Origin: an uncultured Alphaproteobacteria bacterium
GTDB taxonomy: Bacteria > Pseudomonadota > Alphaproteobacteria > Caulobacterales > Caulobacteraceae
NCBI GenBank assembly: GCA_937920085.1
Contig: CALETE010000080.1
Span: 124,001-188,000 of the forward strand
Reading direction: 5' to 3'
DNA: 64,000 bases
Shown here in pieces: positions 16,567 to 24,890 of this stretch. The position numbers and the translations under genes are program-made. The notes beneath the pieces were generated by a model. The model saw only the letters and a program-made list of their open reading frames with translations, was not told the DNA's origin and made no database searches. Each line of letters opens with the position of its first letter. The first letter of the stretch is position 1.

Positions 16567-16844
16567 GCGAGGCGGCTGTTCGTTCAGATATCTGGCTCTG
16601 GCGCGCTAGGTTCTTCAAGACCCGGTCCCTGGCAGCGCGATTTGTGGATGAGGGTCGGATCCGGTTGACCAGGTCTGGGCAGGAAAGCCGGCTCGACAAG
16701 TGCGCGCGTCCGGTGAAGCCTGGAGACCAACTGGTCTTCGCCAATGGCGGACGGATCGTCGCCGTGCGGGTGGAGGCCTTAGGCGATCGCAGAGGACCGC
16801 CCGATGAGGCCCGCGCCCTCTATTCCCAAGTCGAGACCAGCTAG
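16563..16844 (+). CDS. S4-domain RNA-binding protein (Hsp15-like)
   Basis: A 93-residue protein that is mostly one S4 domain (about 7-70): IWLWRARFFKTRSLAARFVD, then EGRIRLTR and V-K-P-G-D-Q-L-V-F. This matches the heat-shock protein 15 (HslR) family, which binds stalled 50S subunits carrying peptidyl-tRNA and helps recycle them. The start overlaps the helicase stop by four bases. The pairing with a Suv3-like helicase fits a role in ribosome or RNA quality control. It is shorter than E. coli HslR (133 residues), lacking most of the basic C-terminal tail. It ends tail to tail with the kinase gene, overlapping by four bases. Confidence 0.9.
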   Translation: MSEAAVRSDIWLWRARFFKTRSLAARFVDEGRIRLTRSGQESRLDKCARPVKPGDQLVFANGGRIVAVRVEALGDRRGPPDEARALYSQVETS

Positions 16845-17746
16845 TAGAAGGCGATGTCCCCGATGGAACGGTCGGCTTGCAATTGGATCAAGACATCGGC
16901 GCGCTGGGGTGCCTCTGACAGCAAGGCCCGCGTTACACGTTCATAATGCGCGACAAAACGCCGGACAGCCGCCTCGTCCATCAAGCCCTGGATTGAGGCC
17001 CCAGCCTTAAGCAGACGTGCGCGCAGCTTATCTTCCTGTTCGAGGCGCCAGTCCGCCACGACGTCAAAGCTGGGAGCCCGAAGGAAGACAAAAGCATCGA
17101 GCTTGGCAAAAAGGTCAGCATAGGGTCCCTGGAGTTGGGCGTTCACAAACCCTCGCCATCTCCCGTCGGGGTCATGGACAGACTCCAGCTGATTGATAGG
17201 CGCTACCAGATCCGCCGGCGCTTGGGCGCGGGCCCCCACACACCAGCCCTCAAATAGGACCACATCCACGGGAGCAGCGACCTCAGGCCAAGCGTCTTGT
17301 GGCAAGGGATCATCGGTTGCCTTGTCAAACCTTGGAAGTCGAACACGCCCCGCCCGGCCCAGAGCCTGAAGAAGCTGGATACCCGCCTGCACATTATGGG
17401 TTCCTGGAACGCCGCGGGTTGCCAGGAGGGGGTGTACCTTGCCTGCCAGGGCTTGGCGGGCAGCGTGCGATAGATAGAGGTCATCCAGCGAAAGGGTGAC
17501 AACCCCCACGCCCCGCAACTCCAAAACCTTAGCCAAGGCGGCAGACAGAGTAGACTTGCCGCTACCCTGGGCACCACAAATGCCCATGACGAAGAGACCC
17601 TTCCCCATGGCTGACTGAATTCGGGTGGCTACGGGTTCAACGACGGTTTGAATCGTTAGGGCATAGGTATGGGGCAATCCTTCCTGGGCAAGGAAATCAG
17701 CGATCCAGGCGGGAAGCTGCGGGCTTTGCAAGGTGCCAAGCTCCAA
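16841..17746 (-). CDS. P-loop kinase, probable D-glycerate 3-kinase
   Basis: A 301-residue soluble kinase starting at TTG 17746. Walker A is GAQGSGKST (about 58-66), followed by LSLDDLYLSHAARQALA and the H-P-L-L-A-T-R-G-V-P-G-T-H motif. These match the plant-type glycerate kinase (GLYK) / YggC group, related to pantothenate and uridine kinases. Downstream FEGWCVGAR is the Walker B-like lid seen in that group. Members phosphorylate D-glycerate to 3-phosphoglycerate with ATP. The gene follows an Flp pilin and mutT on the same strand with a 27-base gap. A different small-alcohol acceptor cannot be excluded. Confidence 0.85.
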   Translation of the reverse strand: MELGTLQSPQLPAWIADFLAQEGLPHTYALTIQTVVEPVATRIQSAMGKGLFVMGICGAQGSGKSTLSAALAKVLELRGVGVVTLSLDDLYLSHAARQALAGKVHPLLATRGVPGTHNVQAGIQLLQALGRAGRVRLPRFDKATDDPLPQDAWPEVAAPVDVVLFEGWCVGARAQAPADLVAPINQLESVHDPDGRWRGFVNAQLQGPYADLFAKLDAFVFLRAPSFDVVADWRLEQEDKLRARLLKAGASIQGLMDEAAVRRFVAHYERVTRALLSEAPQRADVLIQLQADRSIGDIAFY

Positions 17747-17773
17747 TAGACGCGTAGCTCTTATCGAACCAAT

Positions 17774-17926
17774 TCAGGGAATGAGCGTAATTGCGTTGGT
17801 GATCAAGTTGATCAGAAAGGCCTGCAAGCGGCCAAAGGACGCTGCGAGGGCGACAGACAGAACCCCAATAATCACCCCATATTCGATCAAGGTCGCGCCC
17901 CGCTCATTGGCGAGAAAACGCTTCAG
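17774..17926 (-). CDS. Flp/Fap-type pilin (type IVb), CTG start overlapping mutT
   Basis: An Flp pilin precursor of about 50 residues. The cleavage region is textbook: a basic leader (LKRFLANERG), then ATLIEYG with Glu at +5, then a single hydrophobic helix (VIIGVLSVALAASFGRL). No ATG, GTG or TTG exists in a sensible place; the nearest ATG (18007) would give a 37-residue leader inside mutT. A CTG at 17926-17924 overlaps the mutT TGA (17925-17923) as CTGA, giving a 10-residue leader. This suggests translational coupling with an unusual CTG start. Prepilin peptidase and secretion genes are not in the window, so the pilin is an orphan here. A longer leader from 18007 is the alternative. Confidence 0.8.
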   Translation of the reverse strand: MKRFLANERGATLIEYGVIIGVLSVALAASFGRLQAFLINLITNAITLIP

Positions 17927-18333
17927 ATGAGATCGCGCAGCCAGGCAACCAGGGGCGCGTCCGCGGGGGGCATGGGATAATCCGTGAGGTTCGCCGGCTT
18001 CACCCATGCAATGGCTGTGTGCTCCTTGGCCGTCACGAGACCTTCCCAGCGACGACAGAGGAAAAGTGGCATCAGAAGATGAAAAGACTCATAATCGTGG
18101 GTCGCAAAAACGAATGGCGCGAGACAAGACTGGCTGACTGTAATGCCAAGCTCTTCATTTAACTCACGAATGAGACAAGTTGCCGGTGTCTCCCCAGCCT
18201 CGACCTTGCCCCCTGGAAATTCCCACAATCCGGCCATGGCCTTGCCCGGCGGCCGTTGGCAGATCAGCACCCGGCCATCCACGTCAATCAAGGCGGCAGC
18301 GGCCACTAGAAGGATATTTTTTGCATCAGACAT
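17923..18333 (-). CDS. mutT: NUDIX hydrolase, MutT type (8-oxo-dGTP diphosphatase)
   Basis: A 136-residue NUDIX protein. The Nudix box is complete (GGKVEAGETP, then RELNEELGI), preceded by LWEFPG, which is the MutT-type signature. It should hydrolyse 8-oxo-dGTP to the monophosphate and keep the damaged nucleotide out of DNA. The segment ICQRPPGKAMAGLWEFPGGK is close to classical MutT. The ATG is at 18333. Its stop overlaps the probable CTG start of the Flp pilin. In related bacteria mutT follows argJ; here rhlE and a kinase gene lie between. Confidence 0.93.
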   Translation of the reverse strand: MSDAKNILLVAAAALIDVDGRVLICQRPPGKAMAGLWEFPGGKVEAGETPATCLIRELNEELGITVSQSCLAPFVFATHDYESFHLLMPLFLCRRWEGLVTAKEHTAIAWVKPANLTDYPMPPADAPLVAWLRDLI

Positions 18334-18631
18334 GCGTCGTCCATTGCGGAGTTGTGCGGGCTTGGCAAGAGCGTCGGCTCACCCCTTCGGTCCCATGACC
18401 TTGACTTTACCTGTGGAAAAGCCCACTTCCCCGCTGCGCTGCAGCATCTGTGGCGATATCGGCGTTCCAGTCGCGTGTTGGCCCTATTGATCGGTCCAAA
18501 CTGTCGAGCGCCCTGAAGAGATCGCATCGATCGTCCCGCCACGCGGGGGCTTTCCTAAAATGACCCGCGCTCCGCGACCCAGGCAAGACGCCTGCGGCCG
18601 CTTTCGGCGCATTTGTGAAAGACATGAAGTT

Positions 18632-20110
18632 TTGACTCAATTTTCCGACCTCGGTCTCGACAAGTCCCTGCTTAAGGCGCTTGCCGACGAGGGGTACACC
18701 AAGCCCACCCCCATTCAGGCACAAGCCATTCCTGGCGTTATGGCTGGCAAGGACCTGTTGGGCATAGCTCAGACGGGTACAGGCAAGACCGCCGCCTTCG
18801 CCCTGCCCATTCTTCAGCGCCTGGCCGCTGACCGCAAACCTGCCCATCGCCGTTCCTGCCGCGTCCTGGTGCTGTCGCCCACCCGTGAGCTCGCCACCCA
18901 GATCGGCGAGAGCTTCAAGACCTATGGCAAGCACATGGGCGTCTCCGTGGCCGTCGTGTTCGGCGGCGTGAAGTATGGCGGTCAGATGCGGGCCATGGCA
19001 CCTGGGGTTGACGTGCTTGTCGCCACCCCCGGTCGCCTGCTCGATCATTTGGGCGAAAAGACCATCACTCTGGCAGGCGTCGAAATTTTCGTCCTGGATG
19101 AAGCCGACCAAATGCTCGACATGGGCTTTATCGTGCCAATCCGTAAGCTGGTGAAGTACCTGCCAAAGGAGCGCCAGAACCTATTCTTCTCGGCCACCAT
19201 GCCTACCGAAATTGGCAAGCTGGCTGGGGAACTGCTCAACCCGAATCCCTTGAAGGTGTCTGTAGCACCCCAGGCCACCACGGTCGAAAAGGTCAACCAG
19301 AAGGTCATCTTCGTTGAGAGCGCCCGCAAGCGCGCCCTCTTGGCTGAACTGTTCGCCGAAAAAGACTTCAAGCGGGTCATCGTCTTTACGCGGACCAAGC
19401 GTGGCGCAGACCGGGTGGCCAAGTCTCTGGAGCAGGGCGGCGTGGATGCAGCCTCGATCCATGGCGACAAGAGCCAGGGTCAGCGGGAACGCGCCCTGGC
19501 CGCCTTCAAGGCGGGTGAGGTTCGCGCCCTGGTGGCCACCGACATCGCAGCCCGCGGCATTGACATCGATGCCGTAAGCCACGTGGTCCAGTTTGAACTG
19601 CCCAATGTGCCAGAAAGCTATGTCCACCGGATCGGCCGTACGGCTCGCGCCGGCGCCGGCGGCTCCGCCGTGGCCTTCTGCGGCGAAGAGGAGCGGAACC
19701 TCCTGCGGGACATCCAAAAGGTCACCCGTCAGACCATCCCGTCTGAAGATCGTCGCGGCGATCGCGGTCTTTCCGTCATGACCGCTCACATGCCGGCCGA
19801 AGCGCCTGCAGGCGAGCGCGAACGCGGTGAGCGCGGCGGCAATGGCGGCGGCCGTGATCAAAACCGCGGTGGTCGCAATGGCGGCGGCGGCGAACGCAAG
19901 CCGGAAGGTCGCTCAGACCTGCCGCCGGGCTTGCGCAAGCAACGCAACCGCCCGGCTCGCGCTGGCGGCAATGGCGGTGGTCAAGGCGGGAATGCGGGCG
20001 GCGGCCGTCCCAACGGCGAACGCGCCTCCACGACGCCGATCAGCCAAGCCAAGTTCCAGGGCCCAAAGCGGGCGGCCGAACCGGCCAAGCGCTGGAGCCC
20101 CGTAGACTAG
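18632..20110 (+). CDS. rhlE: DEAD-box RNA helicase, RhlE type
   Basis: A 492-residue helicase from TTG 18632 (LTQFSDLGLD, the usual family opening); an ATG at 18560 would add 24 residues unlike the family. All DEAD-box motifs are present: Q motif (GYTKPTPIQAQAIP), Walker A AQTGTGKT, PTRELA, TPGRLLD, VLDEADQMLD, SAT, ARGIDID and HRIGRTARAG. The last 120 residues form a Gly/Arg/Asn-rich low-complexity tail (RGG-like repeats), expected to bind RNA without sequence preference and to promote condensate formation. RhlE proteins act in cold adaptation, ribosome assembly and RNA decay. It is monocistronic and meets the convergent kinase gene. Confidence 0.95.
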   Translation: MTQFSDLGLDKSLLKALADEGYTKPTPIQAQAIPGVMAGKDLLGIAQTGTGKTAAFALPILQRLAADRKPAHRRSCRVLVLSPTRELATQIGESFKTYGKHMGVSVAVVFGGVKYGGQMRAMAPGVDVLVATPGRLLDHLGEKTITLAGVEIFVLDEADQMLDMGFIVPIRKLVKYLPKERQNLFFSATMPTEIGKLAGELLNPNPLKVSVAPQATTVEKVNQKVIFVESARKRALLAELFAEKDFKRVIVFTRTKRGADRVAKSLEQGGVDAASIHGDKSQGQRERALAAFKAGEVRALVATDIAARGIDIDAVSHVVQFELPNVPESYVHRIGRTARAGAGGSAVAFCGEEERNLLRDIQKVTRQTIPSEDRRGDRGLSVMTAHMPAEAPAGERERGERGGNGGGRDQNRGGRNGGGGERKPEGRSDLPPGLRKQRNRPARAGGNGGGQGGNAGGGRPNGERASTTPISQAKFQGPKRAAEPAKRWSPVD

Positions 20111-20120
20111 ATAAGATCGG

Positions 20121-20152
20121 GGCGGCGGGAGTGATCTCGCCGCCTCCTATTT
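20121..20152 (+). terminator. Possible terminator after rhlE
   Basis: GGCGGCG at 20121-20127 pairs with CGCCGCC at 20138-20144 around a ten-base loop, followed by TCCTATTT. The T run is poor, so termination may be weak or may serve the convergent gene as well. Confidence 0.4.
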
Positions 20153-20157
20153 CCGCA

Positions 20158-20769
20158 TCAATCGACCTCAGCTGCGTATTTTGACGCGTCGCGCAGCATG
20201 CCGCCAATCTCTGAGGCGGAAATCTCCGCACCGGCCACCACAATATCGGCCGCCTCCCATGGACGTTCCTTCGCGAATAGCGCCGCCTCCCGGTGTCCCC
20301 ATTCTTGGCTCCAGAAATCAACGGTCTCAGCGCCGTCCTGTGCAGCCACCCGAGGCAGTCGTGTCTCTACTCGGCTCTGAACCCAGATCCTAAGGTCGTA
20401 GAGCGCTCGCAAATCTGGACTTAGGGAAAACAGCCCCTCGACAATAACAATTCCGGCAGTGATCTCGATTGGCTCGCCAATCATGAGATTGTCCCATTCG
20501 AAGAGGCGCGGATAGGCGACGCCCTTTGTTCGAAGGTCTTGAATGGTCGTCCGAATTTCACGCCATCGCAGGTGTTGATGTGGAAATGGATCAAGGGGCG
20601 GGAAGGGGTAAGCCCAGAAGAACTCATCTAGCCCGAGATAGACCGCATTAGGCTCAAGGCGGTCTAGGAGCCCTTCGCACAGAGAGGTCTTACCGCCACA
20701 CCCCCAACCATCAATCGCCACGAGGGTCGTTTCGTTGGGCGTTTCCAGGCCACGTATTCTGTCAGCCAA
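20158..20769 (-). CDS. P-loop NTPase, uridine kinase-like
   Basis: A 203-residue protein from TTG 20769. Walker A is GWGCGGKTS (about 21-29) inside V-A-I-D-G-W-G-C-G-G-K-T-S-L, followed by a Y-L-G-L-D-E-F-F-W region and IVEGLFSLSPDLRALYDLRI, the order seen in uridine kinase / phosphoribulokinase-like enzymes. The Walker A has Gly-Gly in place of the usual Ser-Gly before Lys. It should phosphorylate a small hydroxylated substrate; uridine is not proven. The gene lies 68 bases after argJ on the same strand but probably belongs to a separate function. Confidence 0.75.
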   Translation of the reverse strand: MADRIRGLETPNETTLVAIDGWGCGGKTSLCEGLLDRLEPNAVYLGLDEFFWAYPFPPLDPFPHQHLRWREIRTTIQDLRTKGVAYPRLFEWDNLMIGEPIEITAGIVIVEGLFSLSPDLRALYDLRIWVQSRVETRLPRVAAQDGAETVDFWSQEWGHREAALFAKERPWEAADIVVAGAEISASEIGGMLRDASKYAAEVD

Positions 20770-20837
20770 GGCGTCTAAAAAGGCTGAGGGGTAGTGGTTT
20801 GCGGCGCCTGGACGACGGGGAAGGCGAGACGTCTGAT

Positions 20838-22232
20838 CTATGACCGATAGTCCCCGTTGATCGCCACATACTGCTTGGTCAGATCGCAGGTCCAGACTGT
20901 GGCCGATCCCTTACCGACGCCGACGTCGACGCTGACTTCAAGCTCAGCATTCTTCATGTAGGCGCTCATCTTGGCCTCGTCATAGGTTGGCGAGATCAGG
21001 CCATCCTGGGCGGCGACCAGGGGCCCGAACTGGACCCTGATGCGGTCGCGGTCGATGGGTTCATCGGCGCGGCCCACCGCCATGACGATCCGGCCCCAGT
21101 TGGCGTCTTCGCCGGCGAAGGCGGTCTTGACCAATGGGCTTTCGGCAATGGTCCGGGCGATCTTGCGGGCTGAGGCCGGGCTCTCGGCACCGGTAATGGT
21201 CACCTTCACGAACTTAGAGGCACCCTCCCCGTCCCGCACCAACTGCTGAGCTAGGTCAAGCAGGACAGCCTCTAGCTTTTCACGGAAGTCGGCAAGGCGT
21301 CGGTCGCCAGCGCGACTGATCTTCGGGGCACCAGATTGCCCCGTCGCGAAGAGCAGCAGGGTATCATTGGTCGACCGATCTCCATCCACCGTGACGCAGT
21401 TGAAGGTCGTGCGCGTGTACAGACTGACCAGGGTTTGGAGCGCCGCCGGAGCTATGGCTGCGTCTGTCGCCACAAAGGCCAGCATGGTGGCCATGTCTGG
21501 AGCGATCATGCCAGAGCCCTTGCAGATCCCAGCGATCTTCACCGTCTGCCCGTCAATCAGGGCCTCGGCATAGGCCCCCTTAGGAAAGGTGTCGGTGGTC
21601 ATGATGGCGGCGGCGGCCTGGGCCCATCCGTCTTCATGCAAGGCGGCTTCCACCTCTGGCAGACGTTGGACGATTTTGGAATCATCTAGCAAGACGCCGA
21701 TAACCCCGGTGGAGGCGACCATCACGTCCCGCTGGCGGCAATCAAACCGTTTGGCGATAGCAGAGGCATAGCGGCGAACCGCATCAGCCCCCGGCTTGCC
21801 CGTAAACGAATTTGCACATCCTGCATTGACCACAAGGGCGCGGACATCGGCCCCGGAGGTCGCCGCCAGATTCCTCTTGCACCAATCGACCGGCGCTGAG
21901 CCAACCCCGTGCCGGGTGAAAACACCCGCAGCATTGGTGCCCTCGGCAAACCGCATCACGAGGAGGTCAGGACGCTCGTGTTTGTAAAAGCCTGCTGTCC
22001 CAGTGGCCATTTCCACGCCGGCAATGACGGACATATCGGGAAAAGGCACAGCCAAGGGTGATACCGGCAGGGAAGACTTGGCGGGGCCAGCGGCGGCAGC
22101 CGACTTTTCCGCCCGGGCTAGGCCTGCGCGTTTCAAGACTGAGGTGAGCGGATCAAGCGCCCGCTCTAGGGTTTGTCCCATGGCGTCCACAGGGCCGGCG
22201 GCGGGCTTTTTTGATTTAGGTGGGCGGGTCAT
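20838..22232 (-). CDS. argJ: Bifunctional ornithine acetyltransferase / N-acetylglutamate synthase
   Basis: A 464-residue ArgJ, which moves the acetyl group from N-acetylornithine to glutamate and may also make N-acetylglutamate from acetyl-CoA. The autocleavage motif is intact: GSGMIAPDMATMLAFVATDA, where cutting before the Thr of ATML gives the alpha and beta chains. The C-terminal WGRIVMAVGRA and NGDYRS match the family. The protein is about 55 residues longer than usual owing to an alanine- and lysine-rich N-terminal stretch (1-60). ATG 22232 overlaps the upstream PPIase stop (ATGA), so they are co-translated. A later start would trim the extension, but no better ribosome site was seen. 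Confidence 0.95.
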   Translation of the reverse strand: MTRPPKSKKPAAGPVDAMGQTLERALDPLTSVLKRAGLARAEKSAAAAGPAKSSLPVSPLAVPFPDMSVIAGVEMATGTAGFYKHERPDLLVMRFAEGTNAAGVFTRHGVGSAPVDWCKRNLAATSGADVRALVVNAGCANSFTGKPGADAVRRYASAIAKRFDCRQRDVMVASTGVIGVLLDDSKIVQRLPEVEAALHEDGWAQAAAAIMTTDTFPKGAYAEALIDGQTVKIAGICKGSGMIAPDMATMLAFVATDAAIAPAALQTLVSLYTRTTFNCVTVDGDRSTNDTLLLFATGQSGAPKISRAGDRRLADFREKLEAVLLDLAQQLVRDGEGASKFVKVTITGAESPASARKIARTIAESPLVKTAFAGEDANWGRIVMAVGRADEPIDRDRIRVQFGPLVAAQDGLISPTYDEAKMSAYMKNAELEVSVDVGVGKGSATVWTCDLTKQYVAINGDYRS

Positions 22233-23248
22233 GGTTTGGCCCCTGTCGAAGCTGGCTTGGAAGAAACTTGCGGCGGCCGCGTCGGTCCAACCGCGAGGGC
22301 GGCCTCGGCGGCGGACTGGCCGCGGGAAGGCATAACAGCTTGGGCTGAGTCGGGCTCCTTTGGTGCGCCGGGCACTTCCGGAGGTGCCTTGATCAGGGTC
22401 TGGACCTTGGCGCGGCTGCGCAGCTTTTCCAACAGGTCGCGCACCTGATCATAGGTAAGGAATCGAATGATTTGGGGGCGAGCCGCCTCCAGGGTGATGG
22501 GCTGCTCCAACCGGCGATCTTCGACCTTGACCAAGGCCATGCCGCCATCGACGGCGAAGGGCCCGACCAGTTGCCCGACCTTGGCCGACTTCAGATTGGC
22601 TTCATAAGCTGGCGGCATAACATCGGTGGTGAAATAGCCCAGATCCCCACCATTAAACCGGGTGGCAGCATCTGTAGATTTCTCCATAGCCAAGGCCTCG
22701 AAGGAGGCACCCGTGGACAGCAATTTCTTGATGGCCTCGGCCTCTTGGGCGGTCGCCACCACGATCTGTCGAGCATGGATCTCTTCGGACCGTTTCGAGA
22801 GCTTCAATTGCTCCTGATAGAGGCCCCGGATCGCGTTCTCATTCACGGCGCTGGAGACCGTGGATTCTACCAGCATGTCGCCGAGTATGCGTTCCCGAGC
22901 GGCGGCCAACTTACGCTGGGCTGCAGGATCTTTGTCGAGTTTTCGCTTCAAGGCCTCAGCCGCCAGCAATTTCTGATCGACCACCTCGTCCATAACTCTA
23001 CGAAACAAATCAGAGGTAATGTCTAAAGGTTCGCCCTCGCCAATCAGGCCTTGGGCGATGGCTTCGCGTTTAACGTCAGAGACCCAGACAGTTTTGCCAT
23101 CAATGCGCGCAACAGCCTGATCGCCGGGCTCAGGGGGCTTGTCTGCGCCATCACGCCCTGAGCACGCCACCAGAACGAGGCAACAGACCAAGGCACCGAT
23201 CAAGGCGGCGGCTCTTTCAAACCGGAAGGCCATGTTTGTTTGTGCCAT
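22229..23248 (-). CDS. Peptidyl-prolyl cis-trans isomerase, parvulin (PpiC) lipoprotein
   Basis: A 339-residue lipoprotein from ATG 23248, with AAGGCGAGG upstream. The signal (AAALIGALVCCLVLVAC) has the lipobox LVAC at the end, so it should be lipidated and held at the periplasmic face. A SurA-like helical N-domain (about 45-170) precedes one parvulin domain (about 175-265: ARQIVVATAQEAEAIKKLL, then GGDLGYFTTDVMPPA and V-G-Q-L-V-G-P-F). It folds exported proteins, in keeping with its position across from secA in this conserved neighbourhood. The tail is Pro/Ala-rich. It overlaps argJ by four bases. An upstream in-frame start at 23416 would bury the signal and is rejected. Confidence 0.92.
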   Translation of the reverse strand: MAQTNMAFRFERAAALIGALVCCLVLVACSGRDGADKPPEPGDQAVARIDGKTVWVSDVKREAIAQGLIGEGEPLDITSDLFRRVMDEVVDQKLLAAEALKRKLDKDPAAQRKLAAARERILGDMLVESTVSSAVNENAIRGLYQEQLKLSKRSEEIHARQIVVATAQEAEAIKKLLSTGASFEALAMEKSTDAATRFNGGDLGYFTTDVMPPAYEANLKSAKVGQLVGPFAVDGGMALVKVEDRRLEQPITLEAARPQIIRFLTYDQVRDLLEKLRSRAKVQTLIKAPPEVPGAPKEPDSAQAVMPSRGQSAAEAALAVGPTRPPQVSSKPASTGAKP

Positions 23249-23504
23249 TGCGTATTCGCCTCGCCTTGAAAACCCGTCAGGCCGCTCACCCGTCCCTAGA
23301 ACAAGTTCGGATAGCTGGGAACCGTTTATCGGACTAAATCTTGCTCTAAACTTTTGAATTAGGGCTCTTTTTGTCCCTTTAGACGATTCCGTCCAGAGGG
23401 AAAGGGCCCTGGTCATTTACCGCGCAGGATGCAAAGGTCCCGCCGCTCTATTGCCCTCAGCCACGGAAAGGCTGACCCGGTCCCATTCATTTGAGAGATA
23501 TTAC
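23249..23504. other. 256-bp divergent intergenic region
   Basis: It lies between the PPIase and thiolase genes and must carry both promoters. A/T-rich stretches occur at about 23330-23385. No repeats or RNA elements were recognised. Confidence 0.4.
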
Positions 23505-24677
23505 ATGCGCGAAGCCGTCATTGTTTCCTACGCCCGCACAGGATTGGCCAAGTCTGGCCGCGGTGGCTTCAATATGACCCCGACCGTCAGCATTGCGGCC
23601 CATGCAGTGAAGCATGCCGTGGCCAAGTCAGGCGTCGAAGCTGCAGCTATCGAAGACGTCTATCTGGGCAATGTCGCCCATGGCGGAACCAATCCTGGCC
23701 GCAATGCCGGGCTTCTGGCGGGACTGCCCATCACCACTTCTGGCGTGACGGTGAACCGCTTTTGTTCATCAGGATTGCAGACCATCGCAATGGCCGCCAA
23801 TTATGTGCGCAATGATGGATCTGACGTGGTCGTCGCCGGCGGGGTCGAGTCGATTTCCATGGGCGGCGCAGGCGCTGCTGGCGCAGGTGGATTTGATCCG
23901 GAACTGACTGCCAAGTATCCCGCCATTTTCATGCCGATGATCGACACTGCCGACATCGTCGCCAAGCGCTACAACCTCAGCCGCGAGTCCCAGGACGAAT
24001 ACTCCCTGGAATCGCAGCGCCGGATGGCAGCAGCCCAGCAGGCAGGCCTGTTCGCCGATGAAATCGTGCCGATGAAGACCAAGATGAAGGTCGTCAACAA
24101 GGACACCAAGGAAGAAACCGTCGTCGACTATGTGGTCGATAAGGATGAGTGCAACCGCGCCGACACCACCCTGGAGGGCCTCGCCAAGTTGGGCCCTGTG
24201 CGGGGTGAAGGCAATTTCATCACTGCTGGCAATGCTAGCCAGCTCAGCGACGGCGCTGCTGCCGTCGTGATCATGGAAGCCAAGGAAGCCGCCCGCCGCG
24301 GCCTGTCACCCATGGGGGCCTTCCGCGGTTGGGCCGTGGCCGGCTGCGAGCCCGACGAAATGGGCATTGGCCCGGTCTTCGCCATTCCGCGCCTGCTGGA
24401 GCGTCATGGCCTCAAGGTCGCCGATATTGACCTATGGGAACTGAACGAAGCCTTCGCCAGCCAGTGCCTCTATTCCCGCGACACCCTGGGCATCGATCCG
24501 GCCAAGTACAATGTCAACGGCGGCTCTATCGCCATTGGCCACCCCTTCGGCATGACCGGGGCCCGCCTGGCAGGTCACATCCTGCAGGAAGGCAAGCGTC
24601 GTGGCGCCAAACACGTGGTGGTTTCCATGTGCATCGGCGGCGGCATGGGCGCGGCGGGTCTTTTCGAAGTCTACTAA
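23505..24677 (+). CDS. Acetyl-CoA C-acyltransferase (thiolase)
   Basis: A 390-residue thiolase from ATG 23505 (MREAVIVSYARTGLAKSGRG). The acyl-accepting Cys87 lies in NRFCSSGLQTI, GHPFGMTGAR supplies the catalytic histidine, and CIGGGMGAAG holds the second active cysteine (Cys376). The enzyme condenses or cleaves acyl-CoA units; the degradative (FadA-like) or acetoacetyl-CoA role cannot be separated by eye. The insert with K-T-K-M-K-V-V-N-K-D is the loop domain typical of bacterial acyltransferases. It is monocistronic and followed by a strong terminator. Confidence 0.94.
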   Translation: MREAVIVSYARTGLAKSGRGGFNMTPTVSIAAHAVKHAVAKSGVEAAAIEDVYLGNVAHGGTNPGRNAGLLAGLPITTSGVTVNRFCSSGLQTIAMAANYVRNDGSDVVVAGGVESISMGGAGAAGAGGFDPELTAKYPAIFMPMIDTADIVAKRYNLSRESQDEYSLESQRRMAAAQQAGLFADEIVPMKTKMKVVNKDTKEETVVDYVVDKDECNRADTTLEGLAKLGPVRGEGNFITAGNASQLSDGAAAVVIMEAKEAARRGLSPMGAFRGWAVAGCEPDEMGIGPVFAIPRLLERHGLKVADIDLWELNEAFASQCLYSRDTLGIDPAKYNVNGGSIAIGHPFGMTGARLAGHILQEGKRRGAKHVVVSMCIGGGMGAAGLFEVY

Positions 24678-24704
24678 ACGACTGACCTGATTTTCGAATT
24701 TAGA

Positions 24705-24735
24705 GGGGCCCTTCCACCTTGGGAGGGCCCTTTTT
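24705..24735 (+). terminator. Rho-independent terminator after the thiolase
   Basis: GGGCCCTTCC pairs with GGGAGGGCCC (one G-T pair) around a five-base loop, followed by five T. It lies about 30 bases after the thiolase stop. Confidence 0.92.
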
Positions 24736-24890
24736 CGAACTCGACCCCATGACGACTTGCCCCCTGTCGCGTTGACATGAGGGGGGGCCATGCTTAAGTC
24801 TCGCCCGCCCCGAAAAGAGCGGAATTTCCGGGTAGGCGAGGGCTTTCCGCCCTGACCGCCCCAGCCCCGCCACAGATCCGGACCTGCCCC

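Noticed and set aside
18407..19111. A 234-codon minus-strand ORF
   Set aside because: It is mostly antisense to rhlE and has no recognisable domain.
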